DNA of 16,524 bases. It comes from an uncultured Blautia sp. (GTDB lineage: Bacteria > Bacillota > Clostridia > Lachnospirales > Lachnospiraceae). Below are positions 1 to 7,681 of the stretch, piece after piece (the stretch's first letter is position 1; each line of letters opens with the position of its first letter). The stretch is from the NCBI GenBank assembly GCA_945872375.1, contig CAMBYR010000015.1, positions 1-16,524 of the forward strand, in the 5' to 3' direction. A model generated the notes under the pieces. It searched no databases. It saw only the letters and a program-made list of their open reading frames with translations, and had not been told where the DNA came from. A program made the translations under genes and the position numbers.

Positions 1-164
1 TCCACTTCCAGTTCAGCCCGGAATGCTGCACGATCTGTCCACTGTATCTGCTGCTTTACATTCATTGTCTTCGGTGTTTCTTTTAAGTCTGCTGCCCATG
101 CTTCTCCTGCGGTAAGAAAAACGGCCATAAAAAGGCACATACATCTGCAAAAAATTTTCTTCAT
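1..164 (-). CDS. N-terminal part of a secreted surface protein, possibly VWA-domain type (partial)
   Basis: Reading leftwards from ATG at 164, the frame stays open for 54 codons to the window edge. An SD (AGGAGAGG, 171-178) lies 6 bases upstream. The product starts with MKKIF, a hydrophobic stretch and AWA|AD, a good Sec signal peptide of about 24 residues. The mature part begins with a run containing KQQIQWTDRAAFRAELEV. A short 'K-x-x-x-W-x-D-x-x-x-x-A' beta-strand segment of this type commonly precedes the von Willebrand A domain in clostridial surface and pilus-tip proteins. That family call is an inference from about 20 residues; the VWA domain itself would lie outside the window. An overlapping longer frame starting at 306 has no good SD and no recognisable content, so it was not preferred. 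Confidence 0.6.
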   Translation of the reverse strand, partial: MKKIFCRCMCLFMAVFLTAGEAWAADLKETPKTMNVKQQIQWTDRAAFRAELEV

Positions 165-369
165 GACAATCCTCTCCTGTTTTTATGGTCGCAGTCCCCG
201 AATTCTGCTCTCCTGTTTTATTATTTTGACAAGGTATCTTTCTATCATCAGACACGGTTTTCAGACATTCATAGGCATCCCTCCCTGCACGCATTCCGGT
301 ATTCATATCAATTCATAAATGGGAAATTCTGCCGAATCGGCATATGAGAAATCAGATCTTATTGCTTAT

Positions 370-398
370 ACGATACCACTATTTGCTTCCCGATACAA
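370..398 (-). promoter_or_regulatory. Possible promoter for the gene at 1-164
   Basis: Reading leftwards, TTGTAT (393-398) is followed after 17 bases by TATCGT (370-375). Spacing is ideal but both hexamers are imperfect. It would give a leader of roughly 200 bases before the ATG at 164, which is long. An SD-like AACAGGAGAG motif occurs twice in that leader (about 172-185 and 208-220). Confidence 0.3.
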
Positions 399-489
399 GA
401 CATAATTCATTTTTATGTTTCTTTAAGTTTTCTTAATAATTTTTCGTTTTTATTTAGAAACTAAACACATTTTATACACATTTCTTTTC

Positions 490-583
490 TATAATAGGTC
501 TTGGATAGATGAAAACCACTCTCTATCTCCCCCCTCAAAAAGTAAGGAATCAGCCGTCTGTGAACCAGGCGGCTTTTCCTTTT
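490..583 (+). ncRNA. Candidate short C-rich RNA ending in a terminator
   Basis: TATAAT at 490-495 (weak -35 region, AT-rich upstream) would start a transcript near 502. It would end at the hairpin and T-tract at 552-583, giving about 80 bases. The stretch between is pyrimidine-rich, with six C in a row (529-534) flanked by CTCTCTATCT and CTC. Such unpaired C-rich loops are known in Firmicute regulatory RNAs that pair with the GGAGG of SD sites. No protein-coding frame with an SD is present. It could equally be a leftover 3' end of a lost gene. The RNA call is an inference. Confidence 0.3.
552..583 (+). terminator. Rho-independent terminator upstream of arcC
   Basis: AGCCGTCTG (552-560), loop TGAAC, CAGGCGGCT (566-574): a 9-pair stem with one G-T wobble, followed by TTTCCTTTT. 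It isolates arcC from upstream transcription. The stem sequence recurs almost exactly at 1622-1643. Confidence 0.75.
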
Positions 584-605
584 GTACTGAATTTTTTCAA
601 TTCTA

Positions 606-634
606 TTGCATTTCACACCCGGGTCTTTTATAAT
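606..634 (+). promoter_or_regulatory. Sigma-A promoter of the arcC operon
   Basis: TTGCAT (606-611), 17-base spacer, perfect TATAAT (629-634). The predicted transcript starts near 641 and gives a leader of about 34 bases to the arcC ATG at 675. It lies just downstream of the terminator at 552-583. Confidence 0.75.
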
Positions 635-674
635 AGAGGAATCTGAAAAAACACGAAGAAACGAGGTATTTCCT

Positions 675-1607
675 ATGAGCGAGAAAATCGTAGTAGTTGC
701 ATTGGGTCACAGAGCTTTAGGTACTACCCTTCCAGAACAGAAGATCGCCATTCGTACTGCAGCAAAAGCCATCGCAGATCTGGCAGAGGAAGGTACACGC
801 ATTGTCATTTCACACAGCAACGGTCCCCAGGTGGGCATGATCCATACTGCCATGAATGAATTCGGCAAAGCTCATCCTGACTATACATTCGCCCCCATGT
901 CCGTATGTTCCGCCATGAGCCAGGGCTATATCGGATATGATATTCAGAACGCCATCCGTGCAGAGCTGATTTCCAGAGGCATCTCCAGACCTGTGGCAAC
1001 CATTCTTACCCAGGTTGTGATCGATCCCTATGACGACGCATTTGCGGAACCGGAAAAAATCATCGGCCGTATTCTTACCGAAGAAGAAGCCGAAGAAGAA
1101 GAGAAAAAGGGGAATTTTGTCACAAAGGTCGGCGATAATGCCTACCGCCGGATCCTGGCTGCACCAAAGCCCATGAAGATCGTAGAGCTGGAAACCGTCC
1201 GCACACTTGTGGATGCCGGACAGATCGTTGTCGCTGCAGGCGGCGGCGGAATTCCTGTTATGGAGCAGGGTATCAACCTTCATGGTGCCAGCGCCATCAT
1301 TGAAAAAGATCTTGCAAGCGGTCTTCTGGCCGAAGAATTAAATGCCGATACACTCCTGATCCTTACAAGCGTGGAGAAGGTCAGCCTGAATCTCGGCACC
1401 AGTCAGGAAGAATTCCTGGAAGAGCTGACGGTGGAAGAAGCCAAAGAGCATATGAAAGCCAACCAGTTTGCGCCGGGCTCCATGCTTCCCAAATTTGAGG
1501 CCGGTGTCTCCTTTGTGGAAAAGGGCGAAGGCCGCCGAACCATCATTACCGACATTACTCATGCCAGAGATGGATACAGAGAAAAAACCGGTACGATCAT
1601 CAAATAA
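675..1607 (+). CDS. arcC: Carbamate kinase
   Basis: 310 residues, the usual length of carbamate kinase, which reversibly transfers phosphate from carbamoyl phosphate to ADP to give ATP, ammonia and CO2 in the cytoplasm. Amino-acid-kinase fold motifs are visible: SHSNGPQVG (46-54), AAGGGGIPV (187-195), IIEKDLASG (208-216), LTSVEKV (230-236) and GSMLPKFEA (268-276). The start at 675 was chosen over an in-frame ATG at 606 because it has an SD-like ACGAGG, gives the family's normal N-terminus, and 606 lies inside the -35 box. The first loop reads ALGHRAL instead of the textbook ALGGNAL, so the substrate-loop Gly-Asn is replaced. No arginine deiminase or carbamoyltransferase gene is in the window, so the source of carbamoyl phosphate cannot be read from context. 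First gene of a two-gene operon. Confidence 0.93.
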   Translation: MSEKIVVVALGHRALGTTLPEQKIAIRTAAKAIADLAEEGTRIVISHSNGPQVGMIHTAMNEFGKAHPDYTFAPMSVCSAMSQGYIGYDIQNAIRAELISRGISRPVATILTQVVIDPYDDAFAEPEKIIGRILTEEEAEEEEKKGNFVTKVGDNAYRRILAAPKPMKIVELETVRTLVDAGQIVVAAGGGGIPVMEQGINLHGASAIIEKDLASGLLAEELNADTLLILTSVEKVSLNLGTSQEEFLEELTVEEAKEHMKANQFAPGSMLPKFEAGVSFVEKGEGRRTIITDITHARDGYREKTGTIIK

Positions 1608-1612
1608 CAATT

Positions 1613-1658
1613 GCGGAGGAAGCCGTCTGCCGGGGCAGGCGGCATAAATAAGATTATG
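1613..1658 (+). promoter_or_regulatory. SD and start codon separated by a strong hairpin
   Basis: The only SD ahead of the next gene is GGAGG at 1615-1619, 36 bases from the ATG at 1656. Between them, GCCGTCTGC (1622-1630) pairs with GCAGGCGGC (1635-1643), one G-T wobble included, around a CGGG loop. Folding removes 22 bases and brings the SD to about 14 bases from the ATG. There is no T-tract, so it is not a terminator. The only upstream in-frame alternative, TTG at 1611, has no SD of its own. Confidence 0.5.
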
Positions 1659-2309
1659 AAAAAGCCAGAAAAATTTGAAAAACGTCTTCTCATGTGCATT
1701 TCCGGCGTCATCATCTGCGCTATCAGCGTCGGATTTTTTAAACGTGCCGTTTTTGGAGTAGATCCTTTTCAGTCCTTTATGAGCGGTCTTTCCGCTCTGG
1801 TTCCCATCAGCTTCGGAACCCTTTATGTGATCACCAATATCCTTCTGCTCCTGTTCAGTCTGATCGCAGACAGACATTATATCGGTATCGCCACCTTTAT
1901 CAACCTGTTTCTGGTGGGATACATTGCAGATTTTTCCCATAAAACGCTGCTGAACCTTCTTCCGGACCTGGGACTTCCCGGACGTATTTTCTGTCTGCTG
2001 TTCGCCATCGTGATCATGTGCCTGGCATCCTCTCTTTATTTCACGGCAGATCTTGGCGTTTCCACCTATGACGCCGTGGCCCTGATCATCACAGGCACCT
2101 GGCACAAGGGGCAGTTCCGCTGGGTACGGATCATCTGCGACTTTGTCTGCGTAGCACTTGGAATCCTTCTTTATCTGATTTCCGGCGGCAATCTTTCCGG
2201 AATCGCTTCCATTGCAGGCATCGGAACCATCATCACTGCATTTTTCATGGGGCCGCTGATCGATTTCTTTAACAGAAAAGTGGCACAGCCGCTTCTGAAC
2301 GGCAAATAA
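1656..2309 (+). CDS. YczE/YitT-type integral membrane protein
   Basis: 217 residues beginning MKKPEKFEKR, mostly hydrophobic, with about five to six membrane segments (for example LLMCISGVIICAISVGFF, LYVITNILLLLFSLIA, IFCLLFAIVIMCLA, IAGIGTIITAFFMG). The segment FGVDPFQSFMSGLSALVP and the later DLGVSTYDAVALII are typical of the YczE/YyaS/YitT family (D-x-G/P pattern after the first and fourth segments), whose molecular role is not established. It lies 48 bases after arcC and probably shares its transcript. A function as exporter or importer linked to carbamoyl phosphate, ammonia or amino-acid breakdown is only a guess from the pairing. The start at 1656 is preferred because the 15-residue extension from TTG at 1611 would encode the hairpin and lacks an SD. 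Confidence 0.8.
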   Translation: MKKPEKFEKRLLMCISGVIICAISVGFFKRAVFGVDPFQSFMSGLSALVPISFGTLYVITNILLLLFSLIADRHYIGIATFINLFLVGYIADFSHKTLLNLLPDLGLPGRIFCLLFAIVIMCLASSLYFTADLGVSTYDAVALIITGTWHKGQFRWVRIICDFVCVALGILLYLISGGNLSGIASIAGIGTIITAFFMGPLIDFFNRKVAQPLLNGK

Positions 2310-2326
2310 TTTTTCTCATACATACA

Positions 2327-2362
2327 AACAAACGCCGGGGATTTTCGTCTCCGGCGTTTGTT
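2327..2362. terminator. Bidirectional terminator between convergent operons
   Basis: AACAAACGCCGG (2327-2338) pairs perfectly with CCGGCGTTTGTT (2351-2362) around a 12-base loop that can extend the stem. T-rich flanks lie on both sides (TTTGTTC on plus; GTTTGTTTGTATG on minus). It sits between the stop of the rightward membrane-protein gene (2309) and that of the leftward beta-galactosidase gene (2424). Confidence 0.75.
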
Positions 2363-2423
2363 CTCAGGAAAATTCTTTCCATTATTTTATTTTTTGTAAC
2401 CCTTCTTCGAAGGCGCTGAACAG

Positions 2424-4445
2424 TTACTGTTTTTTCAGTACAACCATCTCGTAAACAGGCAGTTCTTTCTCAATATCCCCGTAAATTACCTGAATCTCTC
2501 CTTCCGGCACAGGAATCTTCACCGATGCAGTGCCAAAGTTCTGGTAAATATAATAGCATACCCCATCTTTTTCTCTGGTGGTGATCTCCAGTCCTGTAGG
2601 AATCTCTCCCTTCACAGCTGCGGCCACACAGCATTCCTGCATCAGACGTTTCAGGAAGTCCTCATAAAAAGCAGCTTCACCGTCTGCAGCCACATACCAT
2701 GCCTGACCTTTTCCAAAGGAATGAGAAGTCACTGCCGCATATCCCTGATAAAAATCACTGCCATAAGTCATTTCCGGTTTCGCCCCTCTCAGCTCTACAA
2801 GATCACACAGATTCTTACAGACATATGTTTTTTCAAGTCCCAGAGAGTTCTTCTCCTCCGGTATCATGGAATTTTCCTCCCAGTCATAGAGACCGTCAAT
2901 TTCCGTGCTGCGGATGCCAAGTACATCCATCAGCCCATGAGGTGTTCCGCCAAGATAACAGAGATCCGTATCATCTGCGATTCCACTCCAGTATGTCACG
3001 ATCAGAATGCCGCCCTCTTCCACGAATTTCCGAACCTTTTCTGCAAATCCTTCTTTGAACATATACCCCATGGGAATCGCCAGCACACGATATTTCTGAA
3101 TATCACAATCCATATCTACGAGATCCACATTCAGACCCTGCTTCCGGAATCCCCGATAAAATTTCAGCAGCGCCTCGTGATAATGGAGGCCTTTATTTCT
3201 GGGGCCCTGGCTGTCATTCATGGCCCACTGGCTTTCCCAGTCGTACAAAATCGCAGCCTGACTGGACACGGTACTTCCTGCAAGTTCACTGATCTGCTTC
3301 AGCACACGTCCCGTCTTTGCCACCTCACGAAATACCCTGGTATCGTTTCCGCCATAATGGTCAATGATGGCTCCGTGAAATTTCTCGGACGCCCCCCGGC
3401 TCTGGCGCACCTGGAAATACATGGCGCCCTCGCCTCCATGAGCAATGGCCTGCATGGACTGCGCAAACAGCACTCCGGGACGTTTCAGCTTGCTGACACT
3501 CTGCCAGTTGGTAGAGGTCGGACAGGATTCCATCTGAAAAAACGGTTTTCCTTTCAGAGAACGCATCAGGTCATGGCACATTCCGTTATCATAGGCCGTC
3601 TCCAGCACCGCTTCCTTGTGCCAGGTGGGATAGGTATCCCAGGAAACAATGTCCAGCTCCTTTGCCAGCTTGAAATAATCCAGAGTCTGAAAATAATGCA
3701 TCAGATTTGCCGTCACAGGAAGACTGCTTCCTCCTTCCCGCACAGAACGAACCTCCTGGCGAATAAAGTCCGCCGTCTGAAAGCTTACAAAGCGTTTCCA
3801 GTCCAGATTCAGGCCATGAAGCTGCGTTTCCCCGATGGAGGACGGACTTTCAATCTGATCGAAGCTCTGATAGGTATGGCTCCAGAACGTGGTGTTCCAG
3901 CATTTGTTCAGCTTCTCAATGGTTCCATACCGTTCCTTCAGCCAGCTCCTGAATGCCTCCTGACAAAGAGGACAATGACACTCTCCGCCGTATTCGTTGG
4001 AAATATGCCAGAGGATCACGCCCGGATGTTTTCCAAAATGCTCTGCCAGCTTCCGGTTAATGATGCCTGTTTTTTCCCGGTAGACCGGAGAAGTATAACA
4101 ATGATTGTGACGATGCCCGAATAACTGTCTGCGGCGCGCTTCATCCACGCGAAGGACTTCCGGATATTTGTCTGCCAGCCATTTCGGCCGGGCACCGGAG
4201 GGTGTTGCAAGTATAGTGGAAATTCCTTTTTCATAAAGTCTGTCTATGATTTCTTCCAGCCACTCAAAATGAAAAACGCCTTCTTCGGGCTCCAGCACTG
4301 CCCACGAAAAAATCCCCAGACTTACGGTATTGCATCCGGCTTCTTCCAGCATCTCCAAATCTTTTTCAAGAATGTCCGGACGGTCCAGCCACTGCTCCGG
4401 ATTGTAATCTCCTCCATGCAGCAGCTTCTGTGTTTTAAATTCCAT
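2424..4445 (-). CDS. GH42 beta-galactosidase
   Basis: 673 residues, standard length for glycoside hydrolase family 42, which removes terminal beta-galactose from galactosides and galacto-oligosaccharides with retention. It has an N-terminal TIM barrel (about 1-385; GGDYNPEQWL near the start is a family signature). The acid/base is Glu151 in WHISNEYG and the nucleophile is probably Glu306 in FFQMESCP. Cys116 (HNHCYTSP) with Cys156, Cys158 and Cys161 (ECHCPLC) match the known GH42 zinc cluster. The middle domain starts near ILYDWESQWAM and a small beta domain closes the protein. There is no signal peptide, so it acts on imported sugars. The start at 4445 follows AGGAGG (4455-4460) by 9 bases; an in-frame ATG 7 codons upstream has no SD. 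It is the last gene of the galactoside uptake operon, 30 bases after the TraX-family gene. Confidence 0.95.
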   Translation of the reverse strand: MEFKTQKLLHGGDYNPEQWLDRPDILEKDLEMLEEAGCNTVSLGIFSWAVLEPEEGVFHFEWLEEIIDRLYEKGISTILATPSGARPKWLADKYPEVLRVDEARRRQLFGHRHNHCYTSPVYREKTGIINRKLAEHFGKHPGVILWHISNEYGGECHCPLCQEAFRSWLKERYGTIEKLNKCWNTTFWSHTYQSFDQIESPSSIGETQLHGLNLDWKRFVSFQTADFIRQEVRSVREGGSSLPVTANLMHYFQTLDYFKLAKELDIVSWDTYPTWHKEAVLETAYDNGMCHDLMRSLKGKPFFQMESCPTSTNWQSVSKLKRPGVLFAQSMQAIAHGGEGAMYFQVRQSRGASEKFHGAIIDHYGGNDTRVFREVAKTGRVLKQISELAGSTVSSQAAILYDWESQWAMNDSQGPRNKGLHYHEALLKFYRGFRKQGLNVDLVDMDCDIQKYRVLAIPMGYMFKEGFAEKVRKFVEEGGILIVTYWSGIADDTDLCYLGGTPHGLMDVLGIRSTEIDGLYDWEENSMIPEEKNSLGLEKTYVCKNLCDLVELRGAKPEMTYGSDFYQGYAAVTSHSFGKGQAWYVAADGEAAFYEDFLKRLMQECCVAAAVKGEIPTGLEITTREKDGVCYYIYQNFGTASVKIPVPEGEIQVIYGDIEKELPVYEMVVLKKQ

Positions 4446-4475
4446 TATCAAAATCCTCCTGTACAAATTCCTGTT

Positions 4476-5249
4476 CTACATCTGCGAGGCAATCACGCCA
4501 AGAACCAGCAGATGCAGCGGATAAAATACATAATATGCGTATTTCGGCAAACGATCCTTCCTTGTCTCATCGTAACACCAGATGAGATAAAAGGAAATCG
4601 GTCCTGTCACATAAAGCAGACTGATTGCCGCTCCCAGAACTGTTTTCAGGACATTTCTGGTATAAAATAAATAGAATACTGCAGCCAGCAAAACCACGCA
4701 CAGGCCATACTGTGCCCGCAGCAAAGAGACCCACACCACTGCGCTGAAGACGATCAATACTTTCAGAACCGCCCCTTTCACACCGGAATATCTCTCCATC
4801 ATCCTTAAAAAATACAGCATCATAAGAGAGACCGCCATGGAAATCAGCGCATTCTGGCCGGTCCAGTCCACCAGCTTCTGTCCCACTGCAAAATCATAGG
4901 GAACTTCGCTGATCACTGCAAACAGCAGGATCGAAAGCAGGTATTTCTGATAGCTGGACGTTTTCAGAAAGCCTTCCACCAGCAGAAACGCAAATACCGG
5001 AACTGCCAGACCGCCGGCCAGCTGCATGACAGAGCCGATCCCCGCCAGCATCATCAGGTGACTGTCCTCTGCCAGTGCCTGATTCAGGCTCTCCTGTGTA
5101 TAACTGCCAAGATGAATCATTCCATTATTCACAATAATGACTCCGATGCTCTGAATCAGCATCGTGACACAGGCAAACATTTTCAGTCCGTCTGCCGTAA
5201 TATCCGGCGTCTTCCAGATAACGCCTCTTTTTCCCATGGTCGTACTCAT
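4476..5249 (-). CDS. TraX-family membrane protein
   Basis: 257 residues with several hydrophobic segments. Family hallmarks are the early LKMFACVTMLIQSIG segment, the LAVPVFAFLLVEGF segment and the C-terminal KYAYYVFYPLHLLVLG, all typical of TraX proteins. The founding member, F-plasmid TraX, is required for N-terminal acetylation of F pilin; chromosomal Firmicute members have no firmly established substrate. The start at 5249 has GGAGAG about 6 bases upstream; an ATG four codons later is possible. It lies 50 bases after the second permease and 30 bases before the beta-galactosidase, so it is almost certainly co-transcribed. Acetylation of a sugar or a surface polymer is possible but not shown by the sequence. 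Confidence 0.82.
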   Translation of the reverse strand: MSTTMGKRGVIWKTPDITADGLKMFACVTMLIQSIGVIIVNNGMIHLGSYTQESLNQALAEDSHLMMLAGIGSVMQLAGGLAVPVFAFLLVEGFLKTSSYQKYLLSILLFAVISEVPYDFAVGQKLVDWTGQNALISMAVSLMMLYFLRMMERYSGVKGAVLKVLIVFSAVVWVSLLRAQYGLCVVLLAAVFYLFYTRNVLKTVLGAAISLLYVTGPISFYLIWCYDETRKDRLPKYAYYVFYPLHLLVLGVIASQM

Positions 5250-5299
5250 TCTTTTCTCTCCATATCCGTTCTCCCCCGATCACCCGGGAGAAATCATGA

Positions 5300-6154
5300 T
5301 CAGCCTTTTACAGCGCCGCCGGTAATACCTTCCACATAGAATTTCTGCATAATGATAAACAGGATGGAAATCGGAATGGACACCAGTACACCTCCGGCAC
5401 AAAACTGTGTGAAGTAATTGTTGATCAGACTCTTATCCAGCATCTTGAACAATCCGATGGCAACCGTATATTTGGAAGAGATACCTGCATTGAGGATCAT
5501 CTTCGCATATACAAAATCCATCCACGGAACGAGGAAGCTGCTGATCACCGTATATACAATGATCGGACGGCTCATGGGAAGAACCATCTGGAAGAAAATT
5601 CTTGCCTCACTGCATCCGTCGATCCGCGCTGCCTCGCAGAGCGCACGTGGAACCGTATCAAAAAATCCTTTGGCGATCAGATATCCCAGACCTGATGATG
5701 CAGAATATACCATGATCAGACCCACATAGCTGTTCGTCAAATTAAAGGATTTCAATGTAAAATACACAGCGATCATCGCCAGCATACCCGGAAACAGGTT
5801 CAGAATGACACCCAGGTTCATCAGAGGCTTCCGCATGGGGAACCGCATCACAGAGGTGGCATACGCTACCATCAGCACAAACATAGTCGAGATCACACAG
5901 GTAAAGCAGGCAATGATAAAGGTATTCAGAAACCACTGCGGAAACTGTGCCACCGTATCAGGATGGAACAGCTTGATGTAGCTGCTGATGCTCCATTCCT
6001 TCGGGAAGAAGGTGCTGGTATTCATTCCGGAATACGCACTGAAGGAAGTACATACCAGCCATACAATGGGAACCAGCCAGATAACTGCCAGTACGGCAAT
6101 CAATAAATTATGTAATACGATCGTAGAAGTACGATTACTTTTCATCTTTTTCAT
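5300..6154 (-). CDS. Sugar ABC transporter permease, MalG/GanQ type
   Basis: 284 residues with six predicted membrane segments. The EAA loop that docks the ATPase is clear: CEAARIDGCSEARIFFQMVLP (about 190-210). It is the second permease of a CUT1-type oligosaccharide importer, placed after the MalF-type permease as in malFG and ganPQ. Its ATG shares one base with the stop of the upstream permease (TAATG), implying translational coupling; an SD (GGAGGG) lies inside the upstream gene's end. The substrate is inferred from the linked GH42 enzyme to be a galactoside or beta-galacto-oligosaccharide. The operon lacks an ATPase, as usual in Firmicutes where an MsmK-type ATPase encoded elsewhere serves several importers. 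Confidence 0.93.
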   Translation of the reverse strand: MKKMKSNRTSTIVLHNLLIAVLAVIWLVPIVWLVCTSFSAYSGMNTSTFFPKEWSISSYIKLFHPDTVAQFPQWFLNTFIIACFTCVISTMFVLMVAYATSVMRFPMRKPLMNLGVILNLFPGMLAMIAVYFTLKSFNLTNSYVGLIMVYSASSGLGYLIAKGFFDTVPRALCEAARIDGCSEARIFFQMVLPMSRPIIVYTVISSFLVPWMDFVYAKMILNAGISSKYTVAIGLFKMLDKSLINNYFTQFCAGGVLVSIPISILFIIMQKFYVEGITGGAVKG

Positions 6155-7614
6155 TATTGGTATGTTCCCTCCCTGTCACCTTTGATCATACGATTGAATG
6201 CAATCAGTGTAAAAACGGCACAGATCACAAATACCACGATACCAATGGCCGATGCCATCTTGTAGTTGTAATAATCCTGTGTCAGTCTGAACAGCCAGGT
6301 AACCAGCAGATCCACCTCTTTCGCCTGAGAGTTGGCCATGGCCTGATTGGTGGTTGTATACACATTTTCTGTAAGAAGATAGATTACGTTAAAGTTGTTG
6401 ATATTTTTTACAAAATCCGTTACCAGTGCAGGGCCTGTAACAAAAAGCAGATATGGCATGGTGATTTTCCGGAAGATCTGGAATTTGCTTGCACCGTCCA
6501 CTCTTGCACTTTCCAGCTGATCTGACGGAAGATTCATCAGAACACCTGTTGCGATCAGCATCTGGTAAGGCACACCGATCCAGATGTTAATGAGAATGAT
6601 CATCACATGAGCCCAGCCCGGTGCAGACAAAAACGGGATGTAGCTGGTGGAAACAAGTCCGATATCCCGCAGAAATCCGGTCAGACCGATATTGCTGCAG
6701 ATCGTATTGACAATTCCGCCGTTGGAAAAGAAGTTTCTTACCAGCAGAAGGGATACAAACTGCGGAACCGCGATCGTCACAATAAACAGGGTTCTCCACA
6801 GCTTCGGCATTCTTGTATTTTTGCTGTTCAGGAGAAGAGACAGCAGAATACCGCCGATATAGGTGGTAATTGTGGCAAAAAATGCCCATACGAGTGTCCA
6901 TCCCAGAACACGGATGAACGCATAGCCAAAGGTGACCGTCAGCCCGCCGCCGCCGAAAAGGCTCATGAAGTTGTCAAATCCAACCCAGGTAAACAGACTG
7001 TTTGGCGGCATGTGATTCTGATCGTAATTGGTAAAGGCTACCAGGATCAGGAGCAGAATCGGAATAAATGTAAAAATGGCGATTCCCAGCACCGGAAGCG
7101 TCAGCAGTGTAATATGGAACTTCTCTTCCTTATATGCACGCAGATCCTCCAGGAAGGTGGGAATATGTTTTCCCTTCTCCGCCATTTTCTGCAGTTCATA
7201 CACATGGATCACATTCCGCATCCACACGATCAGGAATGCAAACCATACAACAAAGCTGAACAGAGAGAACAGCAGGATGGTGAAGGAGTTATCATAATCA
7301 TTAAATTCACTTTTCATGGTCTTCATGTTGAAGACCTTTTCCATCTGTACCGTACCAAGAGTTCCGAATTTCGGAACATAGGACATTGCAAATTTCACGG
7401 TAAAAATAATGGCTGCAGCTTCCAGAATGGTCATCAAAAGCGCTTTTATATACTGTTTTCTTTTAAAATAGCCGGCGCCCATCCAAAGCAGCGATAATTT
7501 TACAAACGCATCGCCTTCGGATACGGCTCTTCCAAAGTCGGCAAAAAAACCGGCAATAACTGCAAAAAACCCTTTGACTGCCAGAAGGGCAGTCCCTCTT
7601 TCCTTTTTTTCCAT
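6154..7614 (-). CDS. Sugar ABC transporter permease, MalF/GanP type, with long N-terminal extension
   Basis: 486 residues. The C-terminal two thirds is a standard CUT1 permease with the EAA motif ESARVDGASKFQIFRKITMP. The first 180 or so residues are extra compared with minimal permeases of about 300. They hold a conserved-looking AGYFKRKQYIKALLMTILE block, two additional hydrophobic segments, and an extracytoplasmic-looking stretch around YVPKFGTLGTVQMEKVFNM. The start at 7614 follows AGGAGG by 6 bases. The stop overlaps the start of the next permease. The SBP gene lies 122 bases upstream with a hairpin between. Substrate assignment rests on the linked GH42 gene. Confidence 0.93.
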   Translation of the reverse strand: MEKKERGTALLAVKGFFAVIAGFFADFGRAVSEGDAFVKLSLLWMGAGYFKRKQYIKALLMTILEAAAIIFTVKFAMSYVPKFGTLGTVQMEKVFNMKTMKSEFNDYDNSFTILLFSLFSFVVWFAFLIVWMRNVIHVYELQKMAEKGKHIPTFLEDLRAYKEEKFHITLLTLPVLGIAIFTFIPILLLILVAFTNYDQNHMPPNSLFTWVGFDNFMSLFGGGGLTVTFGYAFIRVLGWTLVWAFFATITTYIGGILLSLLLNSKNTRMPKLWRTLFIVTIAVPQFVSLLLVRNFFSNGGIVNTICSNIGLTGFLRDIGLVSTSYIPFLSAPGWAHVMIILINIWIGVPYQMLIATGVLMNLPSDQLESARVDGASKFQIFRKITMPYLLFVTGPALVTDFVKNINNFNVIYLLTENVYTTTNQAMANSQAKEVDLLVTWLFRLTQDYYNYKMASAIGIVVFVICAVFTLIAFNRMIKGDREGTYQ

Positions 7615-7681
7615 ATACTTCCTCCTGCAGAAGAAAAACGGCCCCCGGGCACTGTATTTCTGTCCGGAACTCCGATAAAAT

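Larger units (their letters stand above)
165..674. other. Intergenic region between divergent genes
   Basis: 510 bases without a convincing protein gene. It holds the leader of the leftward gene, a very AT-rich tract (about 405-480), a TATAAT box followed by a C-rich stretch and a terminator hairpin (490-583), and a good promoter for arcC (606-634). A frame of 45 codons from the ATG at 509 exists but has no SD and an unremarkable product. Confidence 0.7.

Noticed and set aside
13..306. Minus-strand open frame of 97 codons
   Set aside because: It overlaps the signal-peptide gene at 1-164 in another frame and has no good SD; the C-terminal half is Arg-rich and random-looking.
509..646. Possible leader peptide from ATG 509
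   Set aside because: No SD, runs through the terminator hairpin and the arcC promoter, and shows no run of one amino acid as expected for attenuation.
606..674. Upstream in-frame ATG for arcC at 606
   Set aside because: It overlaps the -35 box of the promoter and has no SD; the family N-terminus begins at 675.
1338..2105. Minus-strand open frame of 255 codons over arcC and the membrane-protein gene
   Set aside because: Polar, low-complexity product, antisense to clear genes.
2721..4124. Long plus-strand open frame (467 codons)
   Set aside because: It lies antisense to the GH42 gene, whose catalytic and zinc motifs are intact. The antisense product has no family features and no SD.
5271..5290. 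CTCCC/GGGAG inverted repeat between the second permease gene and the TraX-family gene
   Set aside because: Only five pairs with a large loop and no T-tract; probably no function as terminator.
6607..7497. Plus-strand open frame of 296 codons
   Set aside because: Antisense shadow of the MalF-type permease; no SD or domain.
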